From positions 14,762-47,912 of the forward strand of contig NW_006766883.1 of assembly GCF_000275845.1 (NCBI RefSeq): DNA of 33,151 bases. Direction: 5' to 3'. The notes under the pieces were generated by a model. It made no database searches, had not been told where the DNA came from, and saw nothing but the letters and a program-made list of their open reading frames with translations. The number at the start of each line of letters is the position of its first letter. The first letter of the stretch is position 1. Origin of the DNA: Dichomitus squalens LYAD-421 SS1 (taxonomy: Eukaryota > Basidiomycota > Agaricomycetes > Polyporales > Polyporaceae). Shown piece by piece: positions 1 through 9,920 of this stretch. A program made the translations under genes and the position numbers.

Positions 1-249
1 CGCTTATGTAGTATGTTACCATATTTGGGACTCTCTGCTCGTGTACTATAGCTATGCTTCCGGACTCTTCTGGTACTGTCTAGGACAATCCGTACTACTC
101 CAGAACGGTCTAGACAGGTCTATGCCTAACTCATCTCTTACTCATCCTATGGTGCGATACGTCGCAATTCTTTCACCATCGTATTATTCATCGCACCATG
201 GTACATGTGACTAACCACTCTTCGATTAGTCATGGACACTTCTCTGTAG

Positions 250-256
250 TATATAA
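250..256 (+). promoter_or_regulatory. TATA box of the left LTR
   Basis: TATATAA is followed about 30 bases later by the first stem-loop block (from 284). This is the spacing expected between a TATA box and a transcription start, so the E1 block is the likely RNA 5' end (R region). Confidence 0.6.
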
Positions 257-306
257 GGACTTCAGATTGCGTCCTCCCTCTTCAGTCTTTCCTTACTGAC
301 TGAAGA

Positions 307-362
307 GTGAGTACTTCATTACATCTACCTCTAACTTGTAGTTACTTACTTAACCTTTGTAG
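307..362 (+). other. Intron inside the left LTR (56 bases)
   Basis: The segment starts GTGAGTAC and ends CTTTGTAG, as in fungal introns. A branch-point-like CTAAC lies inside, and length and composition fit introns of neighbouring genes. Strong support comes from the downstream copy at 402-441. There, the 23 bases before this segment (284-306) are joined directly to the 17 bases after it (363-379), with exactly these 56 bases missing. Confidence 0.75.
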
Positions 363-401
363 TCTTGCTTCGACTCTAGGTACAGTTCGTTGCTGCAATA
401 T

Positions 402-441
402 AGTCTTTCCTTACTGACTGAAGATCTTGCTTCGACTCTAG
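402..441 (+). repeat. Spliced copy of the left LTR leader blocks (E1'-E2')
   Basis: These 40 bases equal 284-306 joined to 363-379 without a mismatch. The joint is exactly the GT-AG splice junction of the 307-362 intron. The spacer between E2 and this copy (380-401) starts GTAC and ends next to an ATATAG. Confidence 0.9.
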
Positions 442-879
442 TCGGATCTAATCTTTGTCTTCACAGCCCCGAGTTTATCACGGTGGAATCGAACGATATT
501 CGATCGAGTGTGAGTCCAGTCGCTCAACTTATTCTGAATAGACTTTACTCAGTCCGAGAACTTACAGCACAGTGTGCAATTTGTGGTGTCTTTGCCGTTA
601 TCGTAGTTGAGATCCAAGAATCTGGGCTCGGTGCCAGCAGTTATACTTGAACATGTGATTGGTCGTTTGTCTTGTCCTCAAAAGCTCAGTTCAAACGATA
701 CGAGTCCAACAGTTTCCTTGTGATTCACTTTGTTTGTACAGTAAGGCAGGAACCCAGTGGACTCGGGCTTTTCTCTTTTCTGCTATCCCGACTGACATCG
801 GCCTCGTAGACACCTCCACAAAGAACCTGGCGTTGATCATCGCCTCGACCCGTCCAGCCTTGCTGCAGTCCCCAACCAT
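442..879. other. No gene recognised
   Basis: Short overlapping ORFs on both strands show no recognisable domain and no consistent splice structure. I see no RNA gene here. Confidence 0.5.
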
Positions 880-3110
880 CCTCCGACCCCGGCCGAAGGC
901 CCGAGGGCTGGTTAGAAACGTGCGCACGACTTGGACATCACCTCGGTGCCAGATCCCAAACCAATGGGACTGGCGAGCGGCGCCACGGCTAGCGTACTCC
1001 GCAAAGCGACCTCGAGCTATGAGCTAGCGTCAGCCATCCGGGTCGCTGGAACGGGATAGCGATGAGGGCGCTCACCGAATGCATCCCTCTAGGCGCTGCC
1101 GCGACGTCTCGCGGCATCTGGGCTCCATGCCCGGAGGGATGAACACTGTTGCTCGAGACCGACATGGACGCGTCTTCATGCCGTCCTTGCAATTTGCTGA
1201 GGACGTGCATATATGGCGTCGTACGTGCCGTTTTGTTGCCGAATTGGCCCTCTGCAGCTGCGGTCAGCTCACTAGCCTGATACGACCGAAGGCGAGGCAG
1301 TTCAGGACTCACCTTAATGTCCCTCCCCCAGGAAGGTCAACATCTCGAGGGCGTGTAGGTGAGGTGATCCGTTCTAGCCGACCAGGAGTCGGCGGTGAAT
1401 ATTCCGGAGCAGGTTGTCGTAATTAAGGAGGTGAAAGTGAGGTCGAAGGCGGGCGGGAACCGCCGGGCACGAATGCCCCGTCCCCGGTTCGATGATGAGT
1501 CGGGAGGACGAGTCGGATGAAACAGGAACAGAGGCATCGGAGACTATGGTGGATGTTGCTGAGAGTGAGAGATTGCTAGGCAGAAGAAGAAGTGAATTGC
1601 TGTGTTCATATACGACTGCTGGTGATCGATGCTGAGGCGGGATGCCTTGTAGAGAGGCTCGATAGTGGTGGTTGGTGACGAGGAGTGCTGGCCGTCCTGC
1701 ACTGCCCTTTATACCTCTGCGCGCGGAGGCTGGCGAACCGCTGCTCGGCTCGGGACGAATGTCAACCACTACTTCGATCACCGACAGACTGAGTTCCTTC
1801 ACGGGAGGCTGCGTTATTCGCGAGCATTGTGCCTTCACAGGAAGGTGATGTGGTTGGGTTTCTTGCGATCGCACCTCCAACAACAGGCAGGCGAGGTAGA
1901 TTGGTTGGATGTGCCACACCTGGAATTGTTCCCCGGCCGCGGCTGGTCTAGACTGGTGAACCTCTCGATTGTCACCCTTGCAGGCTCACAAACCAGTGTT
2001 AGGCGTGACGATTGCCGGTGTCTGGGACCAGACTGTCGGGAGGCTTACCGCTGCATTCGCTCATCGAGAGGAGTGTGGATGGTTGTTGAACTTGCAGACA
2101 AACATCATTCACACATAACTCGCATTGCGACCATCCAGTTAAGTGCTCTCTGTGTATTCGGGTACAACGGTACAACGGCATATCCCATGCTTCTGGAAAA
2201 CTTGTTGAGCGCATCTCCCCATCCTCCCTGTCGCGAGTTTCCAACAGGATTCTTGGCGTGGTGACCGCAGACTTGCGGGAGGTCCTCGAAGGATGGGATC
2301 GAGGAGCGTCCACGACCATCGGTGCGACCATGATGCCCTCCCAGCGGAGAGGAATTGTCCAAGCAACTGTACAATGGAGCCTCAGATATTACTTCTCACA
2401 GGTGTGCGAATCATCAGCTCACGGAGTGTTTCGGGGGAGAGAAGAAGCAGCCGCCATCGTCTCCGTAGGCCGAAGGGGCAGATGAGACAAGGGGGAGCCA
2501 CCGCCCAAGCCCGTCAGCCCCACTTGACATACAAACCCCAACACTCCGTAGCACAGGAAGTGCTGGGGGAGATACGCCAGGGCCCACGGAGGACGATTTG
2601 GTCGGCGACTGCGTTATTTTCCGCCGGTGGTGGGCGACTGGGAAAACTGCCCTTGAATCGTCAAGGGAGTCAGGTTAAGGCAAAAGGACAAGCATATCAA
2701 CTCATGCTCACCGAGTGAACATCCTTAGCTGTCACTCATGAGAGATTTTGGCAATTGGCGATTAAACTGCCCGGATGCGGCGACATTCTCGATTCGGGTG
2801 TGAGGCAGAAGTGACCTGATGACTGGACAACTCTCCTTGCCGATAGACGGATGAGTAGTAGCAGGGACGAGGCCCAACGTTTGCGTGGATGAGGATAACT
2901 AACGTTTGCGTGGATAAGGATAACCAATGTTTGCGTGGATGAGGATAAAGGGGCGACATGCCAACCCGTATAGGAAGTCGAGATGATGAGGATAACCCAC
3001 GGAGGTGCGGAGAAGATGGTGGTCGGGGGTGAGGAGAGGTTGCGGTGCGGTGCGGGTTCTGAAACCAACGGCAGGGCTGGCTGACAGATGTGATGCCGGG
3101 CTGACCTTCA
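880..3110. repeat. Diverged long direct repeat, copy A
   Basis: Several blocks recur in the same order and orientation at 7240-9920. Examples are the block with CCCCGGCCGAAGGC (near 890; 7245), the CACCGA...GCTGCCGCG block (near 1075; 7413), the CTTTATAC block followed by GTCAACCAC (near 1700-1770; 8310-8370), the block with GAGACAAGGGGGAGCCACC (near 2485; 9303), and the GAAGGTGGTGG-like to GGGCTGAC-like block (near 3010-3080; 9815-9890). Spacing between partners is about 6.35-6.8 kb throughout. The CTTTATAC motif reads as TATAAAG on the minus strand, so any promoter may face left. No intact protein is recognisable. It may be an old transposon family or an old segmental duplication. Confidence 0.6.
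2877..2949. repeat. Tandem repeat, three 25-base units
   Basis: A unit with core TTTGCGTGGATGAGGATAA occurs at 2877, 2902 and 2927 with one or two differences. It lies within copy A of the long repeat and I see no counterpart in copy B. Confidence 0.85.
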
Positions 3111-3792
3111 CGAGTTTGGGTCCCGCGTGAAGACGATTCTAGTCAACGTTCGTGTGTATTGTTCAGAGGATAGGTTGACTGAATATCCCTGCGACTGGCA
3201 GTTGCGCTGGCAGGCTACTGTTCACGAATATCGACTTGCCAGCCTCGTGAAGTTGGTTCTAGACCGGCACGCAGGGGACTACTTCGAGAGCCGAGGTGTG
3301 GCAGGTGCATCGCATCCCATATGATTCTATGGGAGATGTGAGACAGAGACGGGCTCGGATTGCTAGAAACGCGAAGACGTCTGAGTGAGATTGCATGTAA
3401 TCCGGAACAAGGACAAACCTGCGGCTGACGATCGCTCTGTGCATCTATGGAGGATCCGTGCGTACGTAGTAATACTCAGACATAGCCGCTGAGATCCAGG
3501 ATGGATTGCTCGTAAATAGGTATTGAAGGTATGTTGATCGGCCCAGAAATGAAGCTAAATGCAGAGCGGTATCACAGGCGTCGGTGCAGTAATACGGAGA
3601 GAAGATGTGTCAATGTCGCGACGAACAACGCGACGCATGTGCTCGCGTCGACGCCCGGCATTCATGATTCAAAATTGATCCGAGAAGAGCGGGCGAGGCC
3701 ACCTTTGCCCACATTGTCCACCCTTTCTCTCGTTCGACTGCCATTTCACAGATACACCCTCGCTCGCTGCCATCTCGCGACCTCCCAAAGCT

Positions 3793-4023
3793 ATGGCGGA
3801 GCCCAAGGACGACCCGTTCAGAGACGGACACCTGCCTGTAGTGTATATGGCCTATAACCTCATTCGGCGCTATGACTTACGACCCGATGAGAAATCACCC
3901 AGACGAAAGGACACAATTGACTGCTTGTGAAGAGAGATTCTCTGGGACTTGGATTATACCAAGATCTCTCCTTCGGGCGTTCGCCTGCTCCGAGGCTCCT
4001 CCTCGTCCCCGCTGCCCAGCTGA
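3793..4023 (+). pseudogene. Relic ORF of unknown family with an in-frame stop
   Basis: An ATG at 3793 opens a 45-codon frame beginning MAEPKDDPFRDGHLPVVY and rich in charged and aromatic residues. It stops at TGA 3928-3930. The same frame then stays open for another 30 codons with coding-like content, including EILWDLDYTKISPSGVRLL, up to TGA 4021-4023. Two coding-looking stretches in one frame separated by one stop suggest a decayed gene or exon. A genuine small protein of 45 residues is the alternative. I do not recognise the family. Composition is the only evidence, so the call is weak. Confidence 0.3.
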
Positions 4024-5143
4024 TGCTCCACGTTTTTCTATTCACATAACATAACCCTTGTCTCGAATCCAGCTTGTACTCTTGCAGCGTCGTCCATTAA
4101 ACGTCTCTTGCGTATCACCCACCCCGGTGCGTGATGCTACATTTTCGTCATCACCAGGTATGACCTCCTCCGAAAAAATGGTCAGACTTCTCATCATACC
4201 TGTCTATGTCGTAGATGACGGGATGCACCCGCGACGATGACTCTATGTCGTTCAACATCCTCTTCTCTGGCGCCATCCTTTTTCAGCATATGGGAGGGAA
4301 CTGCACGGCTTTCAGTCATGCTCGACGTCTGGATGCTGCACGTATAGCGTCCGTCTCTTGAACACGCCAGAAGCGCCTTCTAGTTCTCGTGAGCAGATCC
4401 CGCTCCTTCGCTTATGTTTTTCAATCCACAAACCCTTCCACTCACAGTTCTTATGACCATTCTCTCTGGCTCAGTTTGTCCGCGATTTAGCAGAGGGCGT
4501 ATGTGACCTCGGAAACACGCCGCGTCAGTCGACCTGTGTCGTGGTAGAGCTCAAGTCATTAGGTGTATGATACCAGCGTGCAAAAGCCGAGCGCGACATC
4601 TCGAGTGCTTCAAGCATCTTACTCTCCGGACGCGAGTGTGTCCTTCAGACTCGGGAACGATGCGATTATCCATGGCCCTACTTATTCCTACGTGTTGACC
4701 CATCGCTGGCTTGCATGTGTCTTCACTTATGACCCTTCCATTGGTATACAGGCGAGCTTCATCTCTCGCACTCCTCATGTAGAACAGCTGAGGCTCTCCT
4801 CTTTGTGCTCGGAATATTGCTGGCAGCTTTTCTTCCTCAGGACTCCCGGGCGCCGTGTTCGATGGGGCCTGTGACCCTGCGATTCCCCATAGTCGCTGCC
4901 GACATTCTCCAGACCGCATATACTCATGTCTATCCGTCCACCTTCTTTAGACTCCTTAGTGTCTTAGCAGCTGCTTCCTCGGCATCGCTCCCTCGGTGTC
5001 TGATAGGAGCAAAGGTCACAGATCCATTCTGCCTCCGTCACCTGCTTCAACATCCCGAATCCAGCCCTCATTCTGCCTCAGGTATGCAGCCTCTCGATCC
5101 GTAGTTCTCGCGAAGCTGAACCTACTTCGGTAGCGGTAGCTCC
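4024..5143. other. Intergenic, no supported gene
   Basis: Two overlapping ORFs of about 100-120 codons lie on opposite strands near 4551-4919. Neither shows a recognisable domain or splice context. The end of this stretch is the upstream region of the GH16 gene. Confidence 0.5.
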
Positions 5144-5149
5144 TATAAA
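5144..5149 (+). promoter_or_regulatory. TATA box upstream of the GH16 gene
   Basis: TATAAA lies about 100 bases before the start codon at 5247 and is followed by a pyrimidine-rich leader. It is the only good TATA match close to this gene. Confidence 0.6.
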
Positions 5150-5246
5150 TGTGGCTCGCTCAACGCCATCTCCTCGTAAGCTACTCCCCTTTGAGGTCTT
5201 CCAGCTCGCATATTCGTGATTATCTTGCAGTGTGAACTCCAACGCC

Positions 5247-6707
5247 ATGCTTTCCACTGTCCTCATCCTTGCCTGCGTTGTCGCTCCCGCACTCAGTGCG
5301 ACCTATTCGCAGACTGACAGCTTCCAAGGCAACGACTTCCTCTCCGGCTTCACGCACGAGGCCATCGCCGACCCCGCCCACGGTCGAGTGTAAGTCTTCC
5401 GATTGATCTGACAAATTCGAGATGGTGACAGTGTGTTCGGTCGATCATGTAGGAACTATGTCGACCAGGCGACCGCGCTCGCACAGAACCTTACCTATGC
5501 CTCGGGCGATACACTCATTCTCCGCGCGGACCACACGACGGTGCTCAGCGCGAGTGGCGCTGGCCGTAACTCTGTCCGGCTGCAGAGCAACAAGGTGTAC
5601 TCAAACCATGTGCGTACCTCATGGTCCTGTCACCGCGATCCCGCTAGGTAGATGTGAAGCTTACGACCACGCTGCCGATAGATGGAACATCCGGCACATG
5701 CCTCAGGGCTGCGGGTGAGTCGCTCATGCTTCGTCCGGGCTACAGCAAGCTCCTGGACCGACGTCACCGTCAAAGTACCAGTCCAGATGCTGGCTGGGAT
5801 TGATGTGCGTCGTCTTGTCTGACACCTCCGTATCCGTTTGTAGGACATGGCCAGCAGTGTGGGAGGTTGGCCAGGATTGGCCCAACCAAGGTGAGTCTTC
5901 CGCCCAAGTGCAGGCACTTGTGAGCTCACTAGTAGTCTGGCCACGGACTTGTCCTGATCGGTAGGAGAGATCGATATCCTTGAGGGCGTCAACGACCACG
6001 GGTCTGACCAGGCCACGCTCCACACCAACTCGGGTTCGTCAAATGTGTTCTCCTGCTTCGTCCTCCGCACGCTCAGATTTCCCTGACCGTACCCGTGCCC
6101 TGACAGGCTGTACGGTCGGAGGGACACGCACTATGACCGGGACCTCCACCGGCGACAATTGCGACGTCAACGCGACCGGCAACAGCGGCTGCGGCGTGAC
6201 CTCCACCGACGCATCCTCGTACGGGCCAGCGTTCAACGCTGCTGGAGGTGGCTTCTACGCGATGGAGCGCTCGAACTCGGGAGTGAAGGTCTGGCTCTGG
6301 TCGCGGAACAGCGGGTCGATCCCCAACGACGTGCTCAATGGCGGGACGAGCGTCGACACGGACAAATGGGGGACGCCGTTGGCGGACTTTCCGAGCGCTT
6401 CGTGCGATATGGCCTCGCACTTTGGGCCGCACAACATCATTATCAACCTTACCTTTTGTGAGCAGCGTTCTCCGTGCTCACAATCTGCTGAGTAGACTGA
6501 CCAATATATTTGATAGGCGGTGATTGGGCTGGTGCGGTCTTTGCCAACGATGGCTGCCCCGGGGACTGCACTAGTACGCGTGATCCCTGTCTCTCTTCGC
6601 TATTCCCAGAGGCTCATCAAATATTATATCCAGCATACGTGGACGAGAACCCTAGTGCATTCATCAATGCGTACTTCGACGTCGCATGGCTCAAGGTTTA
6701 TCAGTGA
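5247..6707 (+). CDS. Secreted GH16 endo-1,3(4)-beta-glucanase (laminarinase type)
   Basis: GH16 enzymes cleave beta-1,3/1,4-glucans outside the cell, in wall remodelling or polysaccharide breakdown. Exons read: 5247-5389, 5453-5609, one ending 5714, 5844-5890, 5965-6033, 6107-6457, 6517-6573, 6634-6707. The first about 18 residues (MLSTVLILACVVAPALSA) are a signal peptide. Family landmarks in order are GRVNYVDQA, RHMPQGCG-TWPAVWE across an intron, the catalytic GEIDILEGVND (both glutamates of ExDxxE present), NNIIINLTFCGDWAG, and a final NPSAFINAYFDVAWLKVYQ. No carbohydrate-binding module is seen. Length near 320 residues is usual. The junction between exon 2 (ending 5609) and the exon carrying RHMPQGCG does not resolve with a canonical GT-AG intron in frame, so that exon boundary is uncertain and the allele could be damaged. 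The gene sits between two copies of a long repeat. Confidence 0.88.
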
Positions 6708-7239
6708 ATGTTTACTTCCGTTATACCCTGTGTCTGTCCCTTTTCCGCCTCGCGCCATCACTTTCTTCACGATGTTGTGATATGTCTCTCTCTGTCTTTT
6801 CCCCTGCCTTTCTTTGTGATATCGAACCCGTCTTTCCCCTGCTTCTCGGGCACTGGAGCTGATGCAGAAGCACTTTGGATGGCTTGCGAAGGCATATCAA
6901 TGTCCTATGCTCCAGAGCGCGCTGCACAAGTGTTTGCATAACGGAGTCAACGATGCTCGGTTGATGTGTATTATGTGTCTGGTCGATACCAATCCCTCTG
7001 ACTGTACGAAGCGTTTCTTTACATGGGTAACGTTGTCCGAGTTGACAAGATTTTGTATTATCCAGTTTTTTTGCCGAGCGGCAGAAAGACAGCGAACTCG
7101 GGATGGCTGCACTCATGCGCGTCCGGGGCTTTTCGCAATATTCCCGTCTGACGTCAACCTCACCAACCCTCGACTACTACCGACGATCCATTGAAATCCA
7201 TCGTTCAAAACCTTCCCCGCCGCACTTCCAGTCCTCGAT
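6708..7239. other. GH16 3' region, no gene seen
   Basis: The sequence starts pyrimidine-rich, as expected of a 3' untranslated region. Its short ORFs have no recognisable domain. Confidence 0.5.
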
Positions 7240-9920
7240 CCACACCCCGGCCGAAGGCGAGGAGGAGGAGTGGGAGTGCACGCGCGACCATGGACGCACC
7301 TCGACGCCAGTCCCATTCATTAGAGACTGGCGCACGACTGTCTTGCTTGCGGCCGACCTCTGATATACGGTGTCAGGCTGATGTTCGTCGCCAACTAGTC
7401 TTTGAAAGCTGCTCACCGAGTGCTCCTTCCTACAAGGCTGCCGCGCGACATGCGGCTTGGGTCGGTGCCATTGTGTAGGAAGGACGCTATCCTCGAGCGC
7501 GAGAGACAGCAGGTGTCGTCCGCGTAGGCCGTGGGGGCTGACCAGACCTGGCGCCAAGGTCCGCCAGCCACCCAAACGCACGCTCTCTAGCTACCCGACG
7601 TCTCGGGATGCTAGGGAACCATACGTCCGCTAGCGGGTAGGGTATCTTGATGCCGGAAACCAACGAATTGCTGAAGGTGGTGAGCGGCTGTCGTTGGGCG
7701 GCCGCGATCACCTCCACTACGATGGAGCGAGTCAGGCTCGGACACAGAACAAGAGACTCGCTGTCAACACGTACCTTGTGTCCCTCTCCCGGGTGCTGCC
7801 GCGCGTCATTTGCGGCTTGGCGTGAGTCGTAGTGACTGAATATTCAGGAGTGGACGGATTGTTCGATGGTGGAAGGCGACGATGGACTCGTCCCGCAGCT
7901 AGCGGAAGAGGGTGTGTTACCGCTTATGCTGTCGGTTCGTCTGATAGTAGGATTGTGAAGGTAGACATGTGCGGCAATGGTACCCCTTCCCTCATCCAAT
8001 CTCGAGTTGGGAGGCTAAGTCGGGGGGTACAAGAACCGAGACATGATGATGAGAGGCGAGGCTGCGTCTGCCGGGGAAGAAGCTGGTATGCCGAGGTGTA
8101 TGCTGCTGGGGAAGAAACTGGTATGCTGATGTATATGCTGATGCGTATGCTGCTGGGGAAGAAACTGGTATGCTGAGGCGTATGCTGCTAGGACGAAGTC
8201 GGTATGCTGAGGTGTATGCTGCTGGGGTAGAAGCTGGTATGCTGAGGCGTATGCTGCTTGGTAGACGATGCTGGTAGTAGGTGAGGTGGGATGAGCGTAG
8301 TGGCCGGCTCTTTATACTCGTGTCTGTGGTGGCTGGCAAGCCGCTTCTCGGTTCATGTCGAAAGTCAACCACCGCAGCGTATTCTTGGACAACCAGTCCT
8401 GTGTCGTGGACACAGCCTCGCGAGGCCGAGGCCTTGAGTTTCCGGACATACCTTCACAGATATCGAGCTGCCGGACGTGTGAGGTGGTTTGCGGCTGGCA
8501 TCTGCCTTATTAGGAAGGCGTCAGCAGAGATCGATTCCCTCAGCCCCGAGGAAGCGACAGACAGCGAATCTGACCTGCTCCATGTGATTCCATGAGCCAA
8601 AGAGGCCCATTCAGACCGGTCTACCCCCCATAGACTCCGTCGATCCTCGCCAGCTTGCTATGGAAACTTTGCCTGTGATATCGGGTGCCGATTCTCATCG
8701 CAAGTGCTCTCGTAGCAGCCACTCTTTCTGCCGACTCAAAGCAACGTCTGACAAGGCAGATAGCACTGTGAAATATTCGGGAATGTGCCAGGAAAAGACC
8801 ACCGCCATGATAGCCTATGGCTTCGTACGTCAGCCTCCATTTACTCTACTTGCCAGGTGGACATCGCACTCACGGACCTTCTCATGATCACATTCAGGGC
8901 CGACCCGTACGAGTGGTTCACACCAAAGCCAACATTCGAGCATCACACGATGTTCAGTTCATGGAGCCAGCCAGATCGATGGAGAGATCCGATTGATACG
9001 TCTGAATGTGCGACAGAGGGATGCAACATGCGGAAACAGCGCCTTCTGATCATGGTATCCCCCACATCCGGAAACAGACCCACAGACCGAGTCTAGGTGA
9101 AGGACTGGCACTGGCAACTCGTACGGGTAGGTGCAGTTATGACACTCGTGTAGACTGGCGAGATTTTGCCCAGCACAACGGACCGAGATCACCGAATGTC
9201 AGCCAGAGATCTCTCCTACAATCATGGGAGCCAGCTTACCGAAGGCTCCGAGGGCGAGAGAAGAAGACAGCCGCTACCGTTCTCATGGGCCGGTGGAACC
9301 GACGAGACAAGGGGGAGCCACCCCCAGAATCCATCGGCCCACCTAACACACACGACCAGGCCGCGACGTCTCGGAGGTCTCCCGGATGCAGATTCCAGCG
9401 GCCACAGGAGGTGGCTTTGGCGGGCAACATCACATCCTGCAGACGACCGTCAGATATGACACCTCCGGACAGGATACAAAGGATACCTACTAAGCTGAAC
9501 TCCTTAATCTCCATCGGGCACTATGCTCTACCTTGCTGAACGGGTAGTGACGAGGTGGCATGCTTGCCTCAGTCGGTGGGCTGGGATGTTCAAGGTGATT
9601 GCGGTCCATATCGTCGAACGACGCTACGGGGTGAGCGAAGACGAGGATCAGGGCCACGAGACCGAGGAGACTTGAAAACGACACATACCTGACTGGCATA
9701 TAGTGCCGTGAGGACAAGCCGGAGGAAAATGTCCGCATTGGTACTGCGTCCACTCGGTGTATGTGGGGAGTTGATGCGCGAAGTGGTTTGACCGGCGAAA
9801 TAGCTGCAGATGCGGAGAAGGTGGTGGTAGGGGTGGGCAGACATCATCATGTAATGCAGGCCTATATACTGCTAGCAGGGCGGGCTGACCGGGTGTTTCG
9901 GCGGTTGGCATCTGGATCCC
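7240..9920. repeat. Diverged long direct repeat, copy B
   Basis: This is the partner of 880-3110, in the same orientation and block order, with a longer middle part. It contains extra material: a 34-base tandem array (8085-8262) and a second GCCGC...GCGGC stem block (7440-7456 and 7798-7816). A few short coding-like stretches occur, for example SAEIDSLSPEEATDSE ending at 8595 and DPYEWFTPKPTFEHH near 8900, but none joins into a gene. The minus-strand TATAAAG near 8311 corresponds to the one near 1709 in copy A. Confidence 0.6.
8085..8262. repeat. Tandem repeat, five units of about 34 bases
   Basis: Units starting GGTATGC(T/C)GAGG occur at 8085, 8120, 8167, 8201 and 8235. The third is spaced by 47 bases because of a 12-base internal expansion. 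The units are imperfect, which fits an old array inside copy B. Confidence 0.85.

Larger units (their letters stand above)
1..441 (+). mobile_element. LTR of a retrotransposon (3' or solo LTR), left edge uncertain
   Basis: The sequence has the order expected of an LTR: an upstream part without genes, a TATA box at 250-256, then a short stem-loop block at about 284-306 where transcription would start. That block and the next one recur downstream at 402-441. The layout matches that of the better supported copia LTR at 32649-33017, although the sequences differ. A TGTTACC at 14 could be the LTR start, but no target duplication could be matched to it. The 3' end is put at 440 or 441 by analogy with the right LTR, where the second E2 copy ends at the LTR end. 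No primer-binding site or gag ORF follows, so this is a 3' LTR or a solo LTR. The LTR call rests mainly on architecture. Confidence 0.6.

Noticed and set aside
2877..2949. CRISPR-like array (also 8085-8262)
   Set aside because: Units are directly adjacent, without unique spacers, and the genome is eukaryotic.
8281..9096. Gene built from plus-strand ORFs in repeat copy B
   Set aside because: Joining the coding-like stretches needs introns of about 30 bases, and no domain results.
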